Positions 32,856 to 42,879 of a stretch of 45,319 bases of DNA are shown piece by piece; the stretch's first letter is position 1; each line of letters begins with the position of its first letter. The translations under genes were made by a program, and so were the position numbers. The DNA lies in assembly GCA_046582115.1 (NCBI GenBank), contig JAYGFA010000077.1:1-45319 (forward strand), given 5' to 3'. The notes under the pieces are model-generated. The model searched no databases and was not told where the DNA came from. It saw nothing but the letters and a program-made list of their open reading frames with translations. The stretch comes from UBA11889 sp046582115. GTDB lineage: Bacteria; Pseudomonadota; Gammaproteobacteria; Pseudomonadales; Azotimanducaceae.

Positions 32856-35690
32856 TCAATCGAACAATGCCTCTCTTACCAACCGCAGCTGCCGTTCGAT
32901 GTGCTTGCTTACGTATCCGCCCGCCGTGGCTGCAAAAGCTTCGCGTCCAGCGTACGACAGATAGAGCTTATCATTGTGGTCCAAAATGACCCGGCGTATA
33001 TGGTGTTGGCTCGAATACCACGCGCCCTGGTTCATGGGTTCCTCCTGACACCACACCACGTCTTTAATGTTTCGAAAAGGTGCAATCTCGCGCCGCAAGT
33101 CACTTTCGGGGAATGGGTATAACTGCTCCAATCGGACGATCGCTACATTTTCTGCGCCTTCCTTGCGGCGCTGCTCCAAGAGATCGTAGTAGATCTTGCC
33201 TGAACAAAGGACAAGGCGATTCACGTGACTTGGATCCACCGCATCAATTTCGCCAAGCACCGTGTGGAACCGACCCGCGGTAAGATCCTCCAACACCGAA
33301 ACCGCTAGCTTATGCCTTAGAAGGCTTTTTGGCGTTAAGACGATGAGTGGTTTGCGCAACGGTCGGATAACTTGCCGCCGAAGCATATGGAACATTTGTG
33401 CTGGCGTCGTCGGGAGACAAATCTGCATGTTATGTTCAGCCGAGAGCTGTAAAAAGCGTTCCAACCTGGCGGAAGAATGCTCGGGGCCCATACCTTCATA
33501 TCCATGGGGTAGCAACATAACCAATCCACATAGACGCTCCCACTTCGCCTCACCACTCGAAACGAACTGATCAATGACAACCTGAGCACCATTCGCAAAG
33601 TCGCCAAACTGTGCTTCCCAGATGCAAAGTGCTCCAGGCGTCGTTGTTGCGTAGCCGTATTCAAAGGCAAGCACCGCTTCCTCCGAAAGTAGCGAATCGT
33701 AAACATCAAAGGTCGGCCATTCAGAAAGATGATTGAGAGGGATATGACGTTTGCCGTCTCGTTGATTGTGCAATGCAGCATGTCGGTGCGAAAACGTTCC
33801 CACGCCCACGTCCTGTCCCGTCAATCGGACAGGGTGTCCCTGATCGAGCAGTGACGCATACGCTAGTACCTCGGCGAATCCCCAATTGATTGGCATGGCG
33901 CCCGCCGCCATGCGTCGCCGGTCCTCAATTATTCTTTGTACCTGTCGGTGTAAAACGAACCCCGCCGGGACCCTGTTCACACCCTCCGCAAGCTCCCTAA
34001 GACGTGTAAGGGCGAAACCTGTGTCCGCGCGTGCTGTCCACTCGTGGCCAAGGTACGGTCGCCAGTCAACAAAAAGATCCGTATCTGGCTCTTGCACTAA
34101 GGAAAGGGCCACATGGTCTCCCGAGTCGAGCTGATCACGATATCGCGAAGCCCAGCGATCAATTTCAGAGCTCGGCAATGTGCCATCGGCTCGCAGTCGC
34201 TCAGCATACAGGGAGCATACGGTTGGGTGCTGGCGAATCGACGCATACATTACTGGTTGCGTCTTCATCGGCTCCTCGGCCTCGCTGTGTCCTCGCCGTC
34301 GATAACCCACTAGATCGATGACAATGTCCTTATGGAAGGCCATGCGGTAATCAACAGCCAACTGCATGGCAAAGACAGCGGCTTCCGGGTCGTCTCCGTT
34401 AACGTGAAAAATCGGTGCCCGGACCATTTTTGCGATCTCGCTGCAATATTCACTTGACCGCGCATCGTCAATGCGGTGGGTCGTAAAACCGATTTGATTG
34501 TTGACAATGATGTGTATCGTTCCGCCGGTGTGAAAACCGCGGGTCTGGGACATCTGGAACGTTTCCATCACCACCCCTTGACCCGCGAATGCTGCATCGC
34601 CATGTATCACAAGAGGGACCACAAGATCTCCGGAGTAGTCCCGGCGTCGATCTTGGCGCGCGCGAACGGATCCCTCAACGACCGGGCCAACGATCTCGAG
34701 ATGCGAAGGGTTGAATACCAGGGCCACGTGCATCTCGCCGCCAACAGTTATGACGTTGGAAGAAAACCCTTGGTGATACTTAACGTCTCCCGTCCGATCC
34801 CCGTCAGGTGTTTTTCCATCAAACTCATCGAACAAGTCCGCAGGCTGCTTACCGAGCACGTTCACTAATACATTCAAACGACCTCGATGCGCCATGCCGA
34901 TAACAGTTTCCACGACGCCATGTGAACCACACCGCTGCAAGCCCTCATGCAACATAGGAATCAGACTTTCACCACCTTCAAGCCCAAATCGTTTCGTACC
35001 CGGATATTTATTGTGTAAGTATTTTTCGAGGCCTTCTGCTGCCGTAAGCCGTTCAAGGATGGTGTGCCGGTGCTCATGCGAAAATGTCGGCCTTGCGTGT
35101 ACTGATTCGAGTCGCTTACGCAACCACAGCTGCTCATCTGCGTCGGTAATAAACATGTACTCCGTTCCGATCGATCGGCAATATGTGTCCTCAAGTGCGT
35201 TGATAATGACCCGCAGTGACGCTTGCCCGCTTTCAAAAAAATGCGAGGATCCCGTCTGGAACACGGTGTCGAGATCGCCGTCCGTTAAATTGTGATAGTC
35301 AAGATCAAGCTCGGGCGCCGGATCCCGTACCCAGACGTTGAGCGGATCGATAGAGGCACGACGGTGTCCCCTGTGTCTATATGCGCTGATTAGTTCCAGA
35401 ACACGAACCTGTTTACGTTCATGTTCTGAGCTAACTTCGGCGCTTACCTTTTCAGGGCGTGCTTTGAGGCGATTTCGGCCTAAACGTTCGAAGTGCCGAA
35501 CGATTGCCCCGTGGGGAAAATCGACTCGAATGCCATCCACCATGGGCAATTTTTCAAAATAATCACGCCACTCCTCGGGAACCACATTCGGATTTTCCAG
35601 AAACTGTTCGTACATCATCTCGACGTATGCCGCGCTTCCCCCTGAAATATGGGAACTCCGCTGCATACGAATTAGATAGTTCTCATCCAT
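32856..35690 (-). CDS. sucA: 2-oxoglutarate dehydrogenase E1 component
   Basis: Thiamine-diphosphate enzyme that decarboxylates 2-oxoglutarate. 944 residues, normal for bacterial SucA. The N-terminal tail (YVEMMYEQFLENPNVVPEEWRDYF) binds the E2/E3 partners. GMAHRGRLNVL, the ThDP motif (HGDAAFAGQG to NNQIGFTT) and the C-terminal VWCQEEPMNQGAW are canonical. ATG at 35690; 44 bases after sdhB. Confidence 0.97.
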   Translation of the reverse strand: MDENYLIRMQRSSHISGGSAAYVEMMYEQFLENPNVVPEEWRDYFEKLPMVDGIRVDFPHGAIVRHFERLGRNRLKARPEKVSAEVSSEHERKQVRVLELISAYRHRGHRRASIDPLNVWVRDPAPELDLDYHNLTDGDLDTVFQTGSSHFFESGQASLRVIINALEDTYCRSIGTEYMFITDADEQLWLRKRLESVHARPTFSHEHRHTILERLTAAEGLEKYLHNKYPGTKRFGLEGGESLIPMLHEGLQRCGSHGVVETVIGMAHRGRLNVLVNVLGKQPADLFDEFDGKTPDGDRTGDVKYHQGFSSNVITVGGEMHVALVFNPSHLEIVGPVVEGSVRARQDRRRDYSGDLVVPLVIHGDAAFAGQGVVMETFQMSQTRGFHTGGTIHIIVNNQIGFTTHRIDDARSSEYCSEIAKMVRAPIFHVNGDDPEAAVFAMQLAVDYRMAFHKDIVIDLVGYRRRGHSEAEEPMKTQPVMYASIRQHPTVCSLYAERLRADGTLPSSEIDRWASRYRDQLDSGDHVALSLVQEPDTDLFVDWRPYLGHEWTARADTGFALTRLRELAEGVNRVPAGFVLHRQVQRIIEDRRRMAAGAMPINWGFAEVLAYASLLDQGHPVRLTGQDVGVGTFSHRHAALHNQRDGKRHIPLNHLSEWPTFDVYDSLLSEEAVLAFEYGYATTTPGALCIWEAQFGDFANGAQVVIDQFVSSGEAKWERLCGLVMLLPHGYEGMGPEHSSARLERFLQLSAEHNMQICLPTTPAQMFHMLRRQVIRPLRKPLIVLTPKSLLRHKLAVSVLEDLTAGRFHTVLGEIDAVDPSHVNRLVLCSGKIYYDLLEQRRKEGAENVAIVRLEQLYPFPESDLRREIAPFRNIKDVVWCQEEPMNQGAWYSSQHHIRRVILDHNDKLYLSYAGREAFAATAGGYVSKHIERQLRLVREALFD

Positions 35691-35734
35691 GGCGCTTCAG
35701 CGCGTTTAAAGATGAAACATGGAACGCGCTGTCT

Positions 35735-36439
35735 TCAGGAACCCTGCTTCAACAGCAACGAACGTATCTTACCTATAGCACGAGTCGGATTCAGACCTTT
35801 CGGGCACACGCTTACGCAATTCATGATGCCGCGGCACCGAAACAAGCTAAACGGGTCATTGAGTTTTGATAGGCGTTCTTCGGTCGCCGTGTCACGACTG
35901 TCGGCTAGGAACCGATACGCTTGAAGTAACCCCGCTGGCCCTATGAACTTATCCGGATTCCACCAAAACGAAGGGCACGAAGTAGTACAACACGCGCACA
36001 ATATACACTCGTATAACCCTTCGAGTTCCGCGCGCTCCTCCGGCGACTGCAGCCGTTCCTGCGTTGGTGGCGGCTCGTCGTTGATGAGGAATGGGTCTAC
36101 TTTCTCGTACTGGTTGTAGAACTGGGTCATGTCCACTACCAAGTCGCGGATAACGGGCAAACCTGGCAGCGGCTTAAGGACCAAGGTCTTGTTGTTGGCA
36201 ACTTCCGACACGGGTGTTTTACAGGCCAACCCGTTCATCCCATTCATATTGATTCCATCTGATCCGCACACTCCCTCACGACAGGAACGTCGATACGCCA
36301 CCGTCGGATCCTCTGTTTTAACGAGTTGGAGAACGTCAAGTACCATCAAATCGCGGTCTGCAGGAATATCAATTTGATATTCCTGCATACGTGGCGTTAC
36401 ATCATGGCCAGGTACGTATCGGTATACGCTTACGTGCAT
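35735..36439 (-). CDS. sdhB: Succinate dehydrogenase iron-sulfur subunit
   Basis: Electron wire of respiratory complex II, on the cytoplasmic face of the inner membrane. 234 residues. The 2Fe-2S motif CREGVCGSDGINMNG...C and the two C-terminal cluster motifs CILCACCTTSCP and CRGIMNCVSVCPKGLNP are complete. ATG at 36439, 2 bases after sdhA. Confidence 0.97.
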   Translation of the reverse strand: MHVSVYRYVPGHDVTPRMQEYQIDIPADRDLMVLDVLQLVKTEDPTVAYRRSCREGVCGSDGINMNGMNGLACKTPVSEVANNKTLVLKPLPGLPVIRDLVVDMTQFYNQYEKVDPFLINDEPPPTQERLQSPEERAELEGLYECILCACCTTSCPSFWWNPDKFIGPAGLLQAYRFLADSRDTATEERLSKLNDPFSLFRCRGIMNCVSVCPKGLNPTRAIGKIRSLLLKQGS

Positions 36440-36441
36440 AT

Positions 36442-38211
36442 TTAGTACGTACGCTCCTCCGGTTCGAATCTCGGAACACTCTTAGGCGTTAAATTGACCG
36501 GCCTTTTTCCAACCCTCATTTCTTTCGGAAAATACAGTGAGTGGCAGAGCCAATTCTCGTCGTCTCTTGTCCGATAGTCGACGCGCGCATGAGCGCCCCG
36601 GGTTTCACGCCGACCTTCAGCAGTAATTGCGGTTGCTTCGGCTACGTCAAGCAGGTTATCGAGTTCCAGCGCTTCCAGCCGCGCCGTGTTAAAAATTTCA
36701 CTCTTGTCCGGAAGATGTGCGCACGCGATCCGCTTGCGAAGTTCGGCCAAGACCCGCATACCCTCGATCATGTTGGATTCTGTCCGAAATACCCCGAAAT
36801 TGATCTGCATCGTGTCTTGTAGTTCCTTCTTTAAATCGGCTACCGCTTCGCCACCCGAAGAATTGTCCCAGCGATCTAAGCGCGCGAGGGCACGATCCAG
36901 ATCACCCTCGCTTGCGTCGCGAAAACTGACACCCTGACGCAGGATATTTTCGATATGTATACCTGCTGCACGGCCAAACACGATCAAATCGAGCAACGAA
37001 TTGCCTCCCAAACGATTCGCACCATGTACCGATACGCAAGCAGTTTCACCAACCGCATATAAACCCTCGATCGGAACATCACCACCAACCGCATCTTGGG
37101 TTAACGCCTGTCCGTCCATGGTCGTTGGAATTCCTCCCATCATGTAATGGCAAGTGGGAATGACCGGTATTGCTTCTTTGACCGGGTCGGCGTGGGCATA
37201 GGTGCGCGACAGCTCCAAAATTCCTGGTAATCGACTTTCAAGGACGTCTTTGCCCAAATGATCAAGTTTCAAAAGAACATGGTCGGCTTCCGGACCACAG
37301 CCGTTGCCCGCTAGAATTTCAAGGATCATCGAACGCGCCACAACATCACGACTCGCCAAGTCTTTCGCATTAGGCGCATACCGCTCCATGAAGCGCTCGC
37401 CATCCTTGTTGATGAGGTATCCACCCTCGCCGCGACATCCCTCCGTGATGAGAATCCCATGACCCGCGATACCCGTTGGGTGAAATTGCCACATCTCGAT
37501 ATCTTGAACCGGGCATCCGGCGCGTAATGCCATTCCTATGCCATCACCCGTATTCATCAGCGCATTAGTCGTGCTCGCGTATATACGGCCAGCGCCCCCC
37601 GTCGCAAAAACCGTTGCTTGCGCTTTGACATACACGGTCTCGCCCGTTTCGATACATATTGCTACAACACCTACAACCACCTCATCTTGGTTCTTGACAA
37701 GATCCACAGCGAACCATTCTGACAAAAACGTCGTCCCGGCACGTAGATTCGCTTGGTATAGCGTATGCAGTAGCGCGTGACCGGTGCGGTCCTCAGCAGC
37801 GCAGGTACGCGACGCCTGACCGCCTTTTCCATAGTCCTTTGATTGCCCACCGAACGGACGCTGATAGATCCGCCCGGACTCGGTGCGTGAGAAAGGCATC
37901 CCCATGTGCTCAAGCTCATAAACAGTCTCTGGACCCACACGGCACATGTACTCAATCGCGTCCTGGTCTCCTATGTAATCAGAGCCTTTGACAGTGTCGT
38001 ACATGTGCCAACGCCAATCGTCATCCGGATCGTCACTGCCAATCGCACAGGTGATCCCGCCTTGCGCGGAGACGGTGTGCGAACGTGTTGGAAATACCTT
38101 TGAAATAACCGCAGTTTTCAATCCCGACTGCGCTAGTTGAAGGCCCGCGCGCATGCCGGCGCCGCCGCCCCCGACGATCACCCCATCGAATGTGAGCGTG
38201 CGCACAGCCAT
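36442..38211 (-). CDS. sdhA: Succinate dehydrogenase flavoprotein subunit
   Basis: Oxidises succinate to fumarate with covalently bound FAD. 589 residues from the ATG at 38211; the FAD loop is IVGGGGAGMRAG, the FAD-linking His45 is in FPTRSHTVSAQGG, and the catalytic HGANRLGGNSLLDLIVFGR is present. The frame stays open 77 codons further upstream, but that part is the sdhD gene read in another frame, and the ATG overlaps the sdhD stop by one base (TGATG), which fits coupled translation. Confidence 0.97.
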   Translation of the reverse strand: MAVRTLTFDGVIVGGGGAGMRAGLQLAQSGLKTAVISKVFPTRSHTVSAQGGITCAIGSDDPDDDWRWHMYDTVKGSDYIGDQDAIEYMCRVGPETVYELEHMGMPFSRTESGRIYQRPFGGQSKDYGKGGQASRTCAAEDRTGHALLHTLYQANLRAGTTFLSEWFAVDLVKNQDEVVVGVVAICIETGETVYVKAQATVFATGGAGRIYASTTNALMNTGDGIGMALRAGCPVQDIEMWQFHPTGIAGHGILITEGCRGEGGYLINKDGERFMERYAPNAKDLASRDVVARSMILEILAGNGCGPEADHVLLKLDHLGKDVLESRLPGILELSRTYAHADPVKEAIPVIPTCHYMMGGIPTTMDGQALTQDAVGGDVPIEGLYAVGETACVSVHGANRLGGNSLLDLIVFGRAAGIHIENILRQGVSFRDASEGDLDRALARLDRWDNSSGGEAVADLKKELQDTMQINFGVFRTESNMIEGMRVLAELRKRIACAHLPDKSEIFNTARLEALELDNLLDVAEATAITAEGRRETRGAHARVDYRTRDDENWLCHSLYFPKEMRVGKRPVNLTPKSVPRFEPEERTY

Positions 38212-38588
38212 CAGCCAAGACCCCAGATAATCGCGCTTCCCCAGGCGAGATAGATCAACAATAACGCAACGATCAACGCCTGATAGCCCTGGCGCAAGAA
38301 CGTTGACCGTTTGCCAAATGACAATGGTCGAATGTAATCCGTCCCGATCGTCCACATTCCGATCCACGCGTGCACACATAAGGATACAAGGGACACGGTC
38401 GAGAAAATCATCATGGGCACGGACCGAAAAAAACCGACCCAATCAACATACGGGAGCTCTCGGTGAGATAACAAAAAACCCAGCATACAGAACGTATAAA
38501 GGCCTAGTACTACCGCGCTCGCGCGCTGCAAGACAAAATCGAAGAGTCCTCGGTTACGTATGCTGAGCGGACCCACTACCACAACCAA
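38211..38588 (-). CDS. sdhD: Succinate dehydrogenase membrane anchor subunit
   Basis: One of two membrane anchors that hold heme b and quinone. 125 residues with three membrane segments (about 22-41, 56-79 and 98-122). The heme ligand His73 and the quinone-site Asp84-Tyr85 (HAWIGMWTIGTDYIRP) align with the E. coli residues His71, Asp82 and Tyr83. It overlaps the sdhC end by 13 bases. Confidence 0.93.
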   Translation of the reverse strand: MVVVVGPLSIRNRGLFDFVLQRASAVVLGLYTFCMLGFLLSHRELPYVDWVGFFRSVPMMIFSTVSLVSLCVHAWIGMWTIGTDYIRPLSFGKRSTFLRQGYQALIVALLLIYLAWGSAIIWGLG

Positions 38589-38953
38589 AATCCCGCCGAG
38601 AGGGCGAGCAATCCGCTAACCGTTATCACCAGGTATGAGCCCACAACCGCGGCGGCGTGGGAATCGCCTATATGCATATCAAGCAGGAGATGTTTAATAC
38701 CGGCCGCCACGTGGTAGATCAACCCAGAAAGAATCAACCAGAGCAAATACGTTTCCGGCGTTCCGTCGAGGCGATCTATCACAGAGTTTAAACCAACCTC
38801 GGACCCTAACGACCGATCTAGTAAAAACAACAAGTACGCCGAGCCAAAAAATAGAAACGCTCCGGAAACGCGGTGCAGAAACGACGCAATGGCGTGTACT
38901 GGCTGCCGTATGATCGTGTCAAACCCTAGATTGACGGGGCGTTCAGTATTCAT
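38576..38953 (-). CDS. sdhC: Succinate dehydrogenase cytochrome b556 subunit
   Basis: Second membrane anchor of complex II. 125 residues, three membrane segments. SFLHRVSGAFLF carries the quinone-site Ser24 and Arg28; YHVAAGIKHLLLD has the heme ligand His81. ATG at 38953. First gene of sdhCDAB-sucAB-lpd-sucCD and divergent from gltA. Confidence 0.94.
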   Translation of the reverse strand: MNTERPVNLGFDTIIRQPVHAIASFLHRVSGAFLFFGSAYLLFLLDRSLGSEVGLNSVIDRLDGTPETYLLWLILSGLIYHVAAGIKHLLLDMHIGDSHAAAVVGSYLVITVSGLLALSAGFWLW

Positions 38954-39166
38954 TCAGGTAACGCTGGTCATTTCCCGAGGTATCAAGAGTGCTTCCGGAA
39001 ACACCGCCCGGCGTCTGCATCATAGTCCATGACCCAAAACTTAACTACGAAAGAAGGTGAAAAATCTTGGTCCGCGCGCTGTTACATTGATAAGATCAAG
39101 GCAGCCCCGATACGCTCGATCGCCCGGTTCCTGCAACAGCGATCCACAAGGGGGTTAACAGAGGGC
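38954..39166. promoter_or_regulatory. Divergent control region of sdhC and gltA
   Basis: 213 bp between the two start codons. For gltA, TTGGTC (39067-39072) and TAAGAT (39091-39096) with an 18-nt spacer form a plausible plus-strand promoter. For sdhC, a TATGAT box on the minus strand (39024-39019) is a candidate -10 but has no good -35. The shared region would let one regulator coordinate citrate synthase with the rest of the cycle; no operator could be identified. Confidence 0.45.
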
Positions 39167-40447
39167 ATGGCGGATAAAACAGCTCGGCTATCAGTTGGAG
39201 GGGTCGAAGTCGACCTCCCGGTATACAGTCCGACCGAGGGTCAAGACGTTATTGACGTGGGAAAACTAACTGCCGAAGGTTATTTCACCTACGATCCTGG
39301 TTTTGTCTCAACCGCGTCTTGCGAATCTGCGATCACTTACATTGACGGGGATAACGGCGTGCTTCTGCATCGTGGATATCCTATCGAACAACTTGCGGAA
39401 CAGTCCGATCACCTGGAATTGTGCTACCTACTGTTGAACGACGCCCTTCCAAACGCCCAAGAGAAGGAAGCCTTCGTTTCCGCGATCAAGACCGAAGCAT
39501 CCGTCGACGAACGCTACGAGCGTGCCTATGCGTCGATTGCACGGGACGCCCACCCCATGGGCACCATGTGCTCGATGACGGCATCCCTGTCTGCTCACTA
39601 TCACGCTGATCTTGACATCGATAGCGAAGATGACCGCATGCTGACTAGCCGTCGCTTAATTGCGAAGATGCCGACGTTTGCCGCAATGACATACCGTCAT
39701 TGCCGAGGGCTACCGTTCATCGCGCCACGATCCGATCTCGAATACGGCGAGAACTTCCTGAACATGATGTTCTCGACCGGCGACGACTACGAGGTAAGCC
39801 CTGTCCTCTCGCGGGCCATGGATCGAATATTTCTCCTGCACGCAGACCATGAACAAAACGCGTCCACTTCAACCGTACGTCTTGCTGGTTCGACGGGCGC
39901 AAATCCATACGCAAGTATTGCGGCGGGTATCGCCGCATTGTGGGGACCCGCTCACGGGGGCGCCAATGAAGCCGTCCTCAACATGCTTGCCGACATAGGC
40001 CACCCCAGCAACATTGATCGTTACGTGAAACGGGCGAAAGACAAAGACGATTCCTTTCGCATCATGGGCTTCGGACACCGGGTCTATAAGAATTACGATC
40101 CTCGGGCAAAAGTCATGCAGGAGACTTGCCACGAAGTGTTGAGCGAACTCGGTGTGGATAACGATCCTACCCTACAAATGGCACAACGCCTCGAAACCAT
40201 TGCCCTCGAAGACGAATTTTTTGTCGAGCGGCGTTTGTACCCTAACGTCGACTTTTACTCCGGCATCACCTTAAAGGCCATGGGTATTCCCACTGAGATG
40301 TTTACCGCGATTTTCACGACCGGCCGAACCCCAGGTTGGATTGCTCACTGGAAGGAGATGGTGAGCGTTCCCTACAAAATTGGGCGTCCGCGCCAGTTAT
40401 ATACGGGGCCGGGGTTCCGCGATTTCGTTCCAATCAACGAACGCTAG
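39167..40447 (+). CDS. gltA: Citrate synthase
   Basis: Condenses acetyl-CoA and oxaloacetate, entry to the TCA cycle. 426 residues from the ATG at 39167, MADKTARLSVGGVEVDLPV, which matches the hexameric gammaproteobacterial GltA; a G-rich stretch (AAGGGGG) lies about 12 nt upstream. The catalytic residues are in LHADHEQNASTSTVR, GPAHGGANEAV, GFGHRVYKNYDPRA and NVDFYSG. Another ATG in frame at 39029 would add 46 residues unlike the family and probably lies in the leader. Nine bases separate it from the convergent dehydrogenase gene, with no terminator in between. Confidence 0.96.
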   Translation: MADKTARLSVGGVEVDLPVYSPTEGQDVIDVGKLTAEGYFTYDPGFVSTASCESAITYIDGDNGVLLHRGYPIEQLAEQSDHLELCYLLLNDALPNAQEKEAFVSAIKTEASVDERYERAYASIARDAHPMGTMCSMTASLSAHYHADLDIDSEDDRMLTSRRLIAKMPTFAAMTYRHCRGLPFIAPRSDLEYGENFLNMMFSTGDDYEVSPVLSRAMDRIFLLHADHEQNASTSTVRLAGSTGANPYASIAAGIAALWGPAHGGANEAVLNMLADIGHPSNIDRYVKRAKDKDDSFRIMGFGHRVYKNYDPRAKVMQETCHEVLSELGVDNDPTLQMAQRLETIALEDEFFVERRLYPNVDFYSGITLKAMGIPTEMFTAIFTTGRTPGWIAHWKEMVSVPYKIGRPRQLYTGPGFRDFVPINER

Positions 40448-40456
40448 CTCGTCCGC

Positions 40457-41341
40457 CTACTCCTCAACCCTGCGCAAGCGTTCGATCAGACTCGACGTGT
40501 CCCAGCGACTCCCGCCCATCGCCTGCACGTCTGCATAGAATTGATCAACAAGCGCTGCCAAGGGCATTCGTGCCCCGACTTTTCGTGCCGTCGCGAGTGC
40601 GATATCCAGATCCTTACGCATCCAGTTGACAGCGAAACCGAACTCAAATTCACGTTTCGCCATCGTCCCGGCGCGATTTTCCATTTGCCATGACTGGGCC
40701 GCCCCCTTTGAGATCACATCAACCACATCGTCTAGGTCAAGGCCGGCTTTTTCAGCCAAATGAAGTCCTTCCGAAAGGCCTTGCAAGATGCCCGCGATGC
40801 AGACTTGGTTGACCATTTTCGTTAACTGACCCGCACCTACGCCGCCCATCAATCGCGCGGATTTGGCGTAACAGTCAATCACGTTCTCAGCACGCGCAAA
40901 AACAGCCTCCGCCCCACCAAGCATGATGGTGAGTTGCCCATTTTCTGCGCCTGCCTGGCCGCCACTGACAGGCGCGTCTAGAAAATCGGCGCTTTTTGCA
41001 TTAGCTGCTTGTTCGAGCTCGACAGCGAGTTCGGCTGATACCGTTGTGTGGTCTACGACGATGGCCCCGGCCTCGACGCCAGACATGACACCGTCATCGG
41101 ATAATGCGACGCTGCGGACGTCGTCATCGTTGCCCACACACATAAACACAATTTCGGCGCCAATCGCAGCCTCACGCGGTGCGGTAGCAACCGATCCATT
41201 GTGTTCGGCACACCATTGCTCAGCCGTCGCTTGAGTTCGGTTGTATACCACTACCTGATGTCCAGCAGCTGCCAGATGACCGGCCATCGGATAGCCCATC
41301 ACGCCGAGACCAACAAACGCTAATCGCCTACTATCCGTCAT
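40457..41341 (-). CDS. NAD(P)-dependent beta-hydroxyacid dehydrogenase (3-hydroxyisobutyrate / tartronate semialdehyde type)
   Basis: 294 residues of the 3-hydroxyisobutyrate dehydrogenase family. The Rossmann loop VGLGVMGYPMAGHL is at the N-terminus, the substrate motif DAPVSGGQAGAENGQLTIM at about 122-140, and the catalytic Lys175 and Asn178 in GAGQLTKMVNQ. Members act on 3-hydroxyisobutyrate, tartronate semialdehyde, succinic semialdehyde or similar; the sequence alone does not choose between them. There is no valine-degradation or glyoxylate gene beside it. ATG at 41341. It lies alone between gltA and the sel operon. Confidence 0.88.
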   Translation of the reverse strand: MTDSRRLAFVGLGVMGYPMAGHLAAAGHQVVVYNRTQATAEQWCAEHNGSVATAPREAAIGAEIVFMCVGNDDDVRSVALSDDGVMSGVEAGAIVVDHTTVSAELAVELEQAANAKSADFLDAPVSGGQAGAENGQLTIMLGGAEAVFARAENVIDCYAKSARLMGGVGAGQLTKMVNQVCIAGILQGLSEGLHLAEKAGLDLDDVVDVISKGAAQSWQMENRAGTMAKREFEFGFAVNWMRKDLDIALATARKVGARMPLAALVDQFYADVQAMGGSRWDTSSLIERLRRVEE

Positions 41342-41496
41342 CGGGCACTCTCCCGTTCGAATGCGAGGACATTACCGCATTTCCCGTGGATTAAGCAGTC
41401 GCAGACCCGCTACTTGAAGCGCCCCACGTACAGCAGCGACCTACCATCAACAGCCACGATCACATTCCCGGGGGACGATACTGGTAAGCTTTATCC
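41342..41496. other. 155-bp divergent spacer between the dehydrogenase gene and selA
   Basis: It must hold the promoters for both directions. I could not find a convincing -35/-10 pair on either strand; the only structured element is CCCGGGGG near 41468. Nothing else is seen. Confidence 0.4.
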
Positions 41497-42879
41497 GTGA
41501 TCAAAAACGACAATCAGCGTCGCAAATTACCCGGAGTCGATCAGGTGCTCCGGGCACCGCAACTCACGTCTCTGGTAGGTCAGTGGGGTGCGGCGACCGT
41601 TGCCAATGCTATCCGTTCGATACAGTCATCCGAACGCGAGCTTTCAGAATTATCGGGCTGGGCGACGTACCCTGAACACTATCTCGAACCGATTACAGCA
41701 TGGTTGCGAACTAACATAGGACACGGCTACGAAACCGTTTTCAATCTCACCGGGACAGTGATTCATACCAACCTCGGACGATCGCTCCTGAGTGAACAAT
41801 TGATGGAAGATGCGGTTCGCGTCGCGACCAGACCAACCACGCTTGAATACGATTTACGGACCGGGCGCCGGGGTGAGCGCGAAAATATCGTCGAACATCG
41901 GCTCAAGCTCCTCGCCGGCTGCGAGGCTGCGACAATCGTAAATAACAATGCAGCCGCGGTGTTGCTCGTGCTCAATACCCTTGCGCACAACCAATCGGTA
42001 CCGGTTTCCCGCGGTGAACTGATCGAGATCGGAGGAAGCTTTCGCTTACCTGACATCATGGAACGCGCTGGATGTCGATTGGTTGAGATAGGCACTACCA
42101 ACCGCACCCGACTTTCGGACTATGCAAACGCAATCGATGAAAGCACGGCCATGCTGCTGAAAGTGCATCCGAGCAACTTCCATATCGACGGTTTCACGGA
42201 AACGGTGACGACCCGCGATCTCAAAGAGCTTGGCGAGAAAAGCGGTTTGCCCGTCGTCGAAGACATCGGCAGCGGGGCTCTATTTGATCTCGCGCGTTTC
42301 GGATTACCCCACGAATCGACGCCGCGCGAAGTCCTTGACCAAGGCGCCGACATCGTCACGTTCTCAGGCGACAAGCTACTCGGAAGTATCCAAGCCGGGA
42401 TCATTGCCGGTTCGATTGAGCTCATCCAAAAGATCAAAGAAAACCCATTAAAACGCGCGCTGCGGGCGGACAAAATAACTTTGGCAATCTTAGATGCGAC
42501 ACTCAAAACGTATGAGGACCCAGATAGCGCCCGCGAAAAAATTCCGCTTTTACAGACGCTCACCTTGCCGCAGAAGACGTTGGCTCATCGTGGCAAAGTT
42601 CTCGCCAAATTGCTGAAGAAACAACTTGAGGATTTCACAGTCGAAGTCGTCGATAGCAAAACGCAGATTGGTAGTGGTGCGCTGCCCGATCGACTCATTG
42701 ACAGCCTCGCAATACAAATTTCCCACGCGGTGCCGCGGGAAATAAGAAATCTGGAATCGAGGCTTCGTAATCTCAATCCCCCAGTCATCGGCCGGATACA
42801 AGACGATACCTTGTTGCTCGATCTCCGAGGGGCAGAACCGCTGGAGGAACTGAATCGCACTTTGGAAGACCTCACATGA
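41497..42879 (+). CDS. selA: L-seryl-tRNA(Sec) selenium transferase
   Basis: PLP enzyme that converts seryl-tRNA(Sec) to selenocysteyl-tRNA(Sec) using selenophosphate. 460 residues against 463 in E. coli. The PLP lysine is Lys293 in VTFSGDKLLGSIQAG (E. coli Lys295); NLTGTVIHTNLGRSLL and VEDIGSGAL are canonical. The start is GTG at 41497 with a weak ribosome site. Its stop overlaps the selB ATG (ATGA), so the two are coupled. Confidence 0.96.
   Translation: MIKNDNQRRKLPGVDQVLRAPQLTSLVGQWGAATVANAIRSIQSSERELSELSGWATYPEHYLEPITAWLRTNIGHGYETVFNLTGTVIHTNLGRSLLSEQLMEDAVRVATRPTTLEYDLRTGRRGERENIVEHRLKLLAGCEAATIVNNNAAAVLLVLNTLAHNQSVPVSRGELIEIGGSFRLPDIMERAGCRLVEIGTTNRTRLSDYANAIDESTAMLLKVHPSNFHIDGFTETVTTRDLKELGEKSGLPVVEDIGSGALFDLARFGLPHESTPREVLDQGADIVTFSGDKLLGSIQAGIIAGSIELIQKIKENPLKRALRADKITLAILDATLKTYEDPDSAREKIPLLQTLTLPQKTLAHRGKVLAKLLKKQLEDFTVEVVDSKTQIGSGALPDRLIDSLAIQISHAVPREIRNLESRLRNLNPPVIGRIQDDTLLLDLRGAEPLEELNRTLEDLT

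Noticed and set aside
38212..38442. 77-residue N-terminal extension of SdhA
   Set aside because: It is sdhD read in another frame; the ATG at 38211 overlaps the sdhD stop and gives a normal SdhA.
39029..39166. 46-residue N-terminal extension of citrate synthase
   Set aside because: It has no resemblance to GltA and covers the candidate promoter; the ATG at 39167 fits the family.
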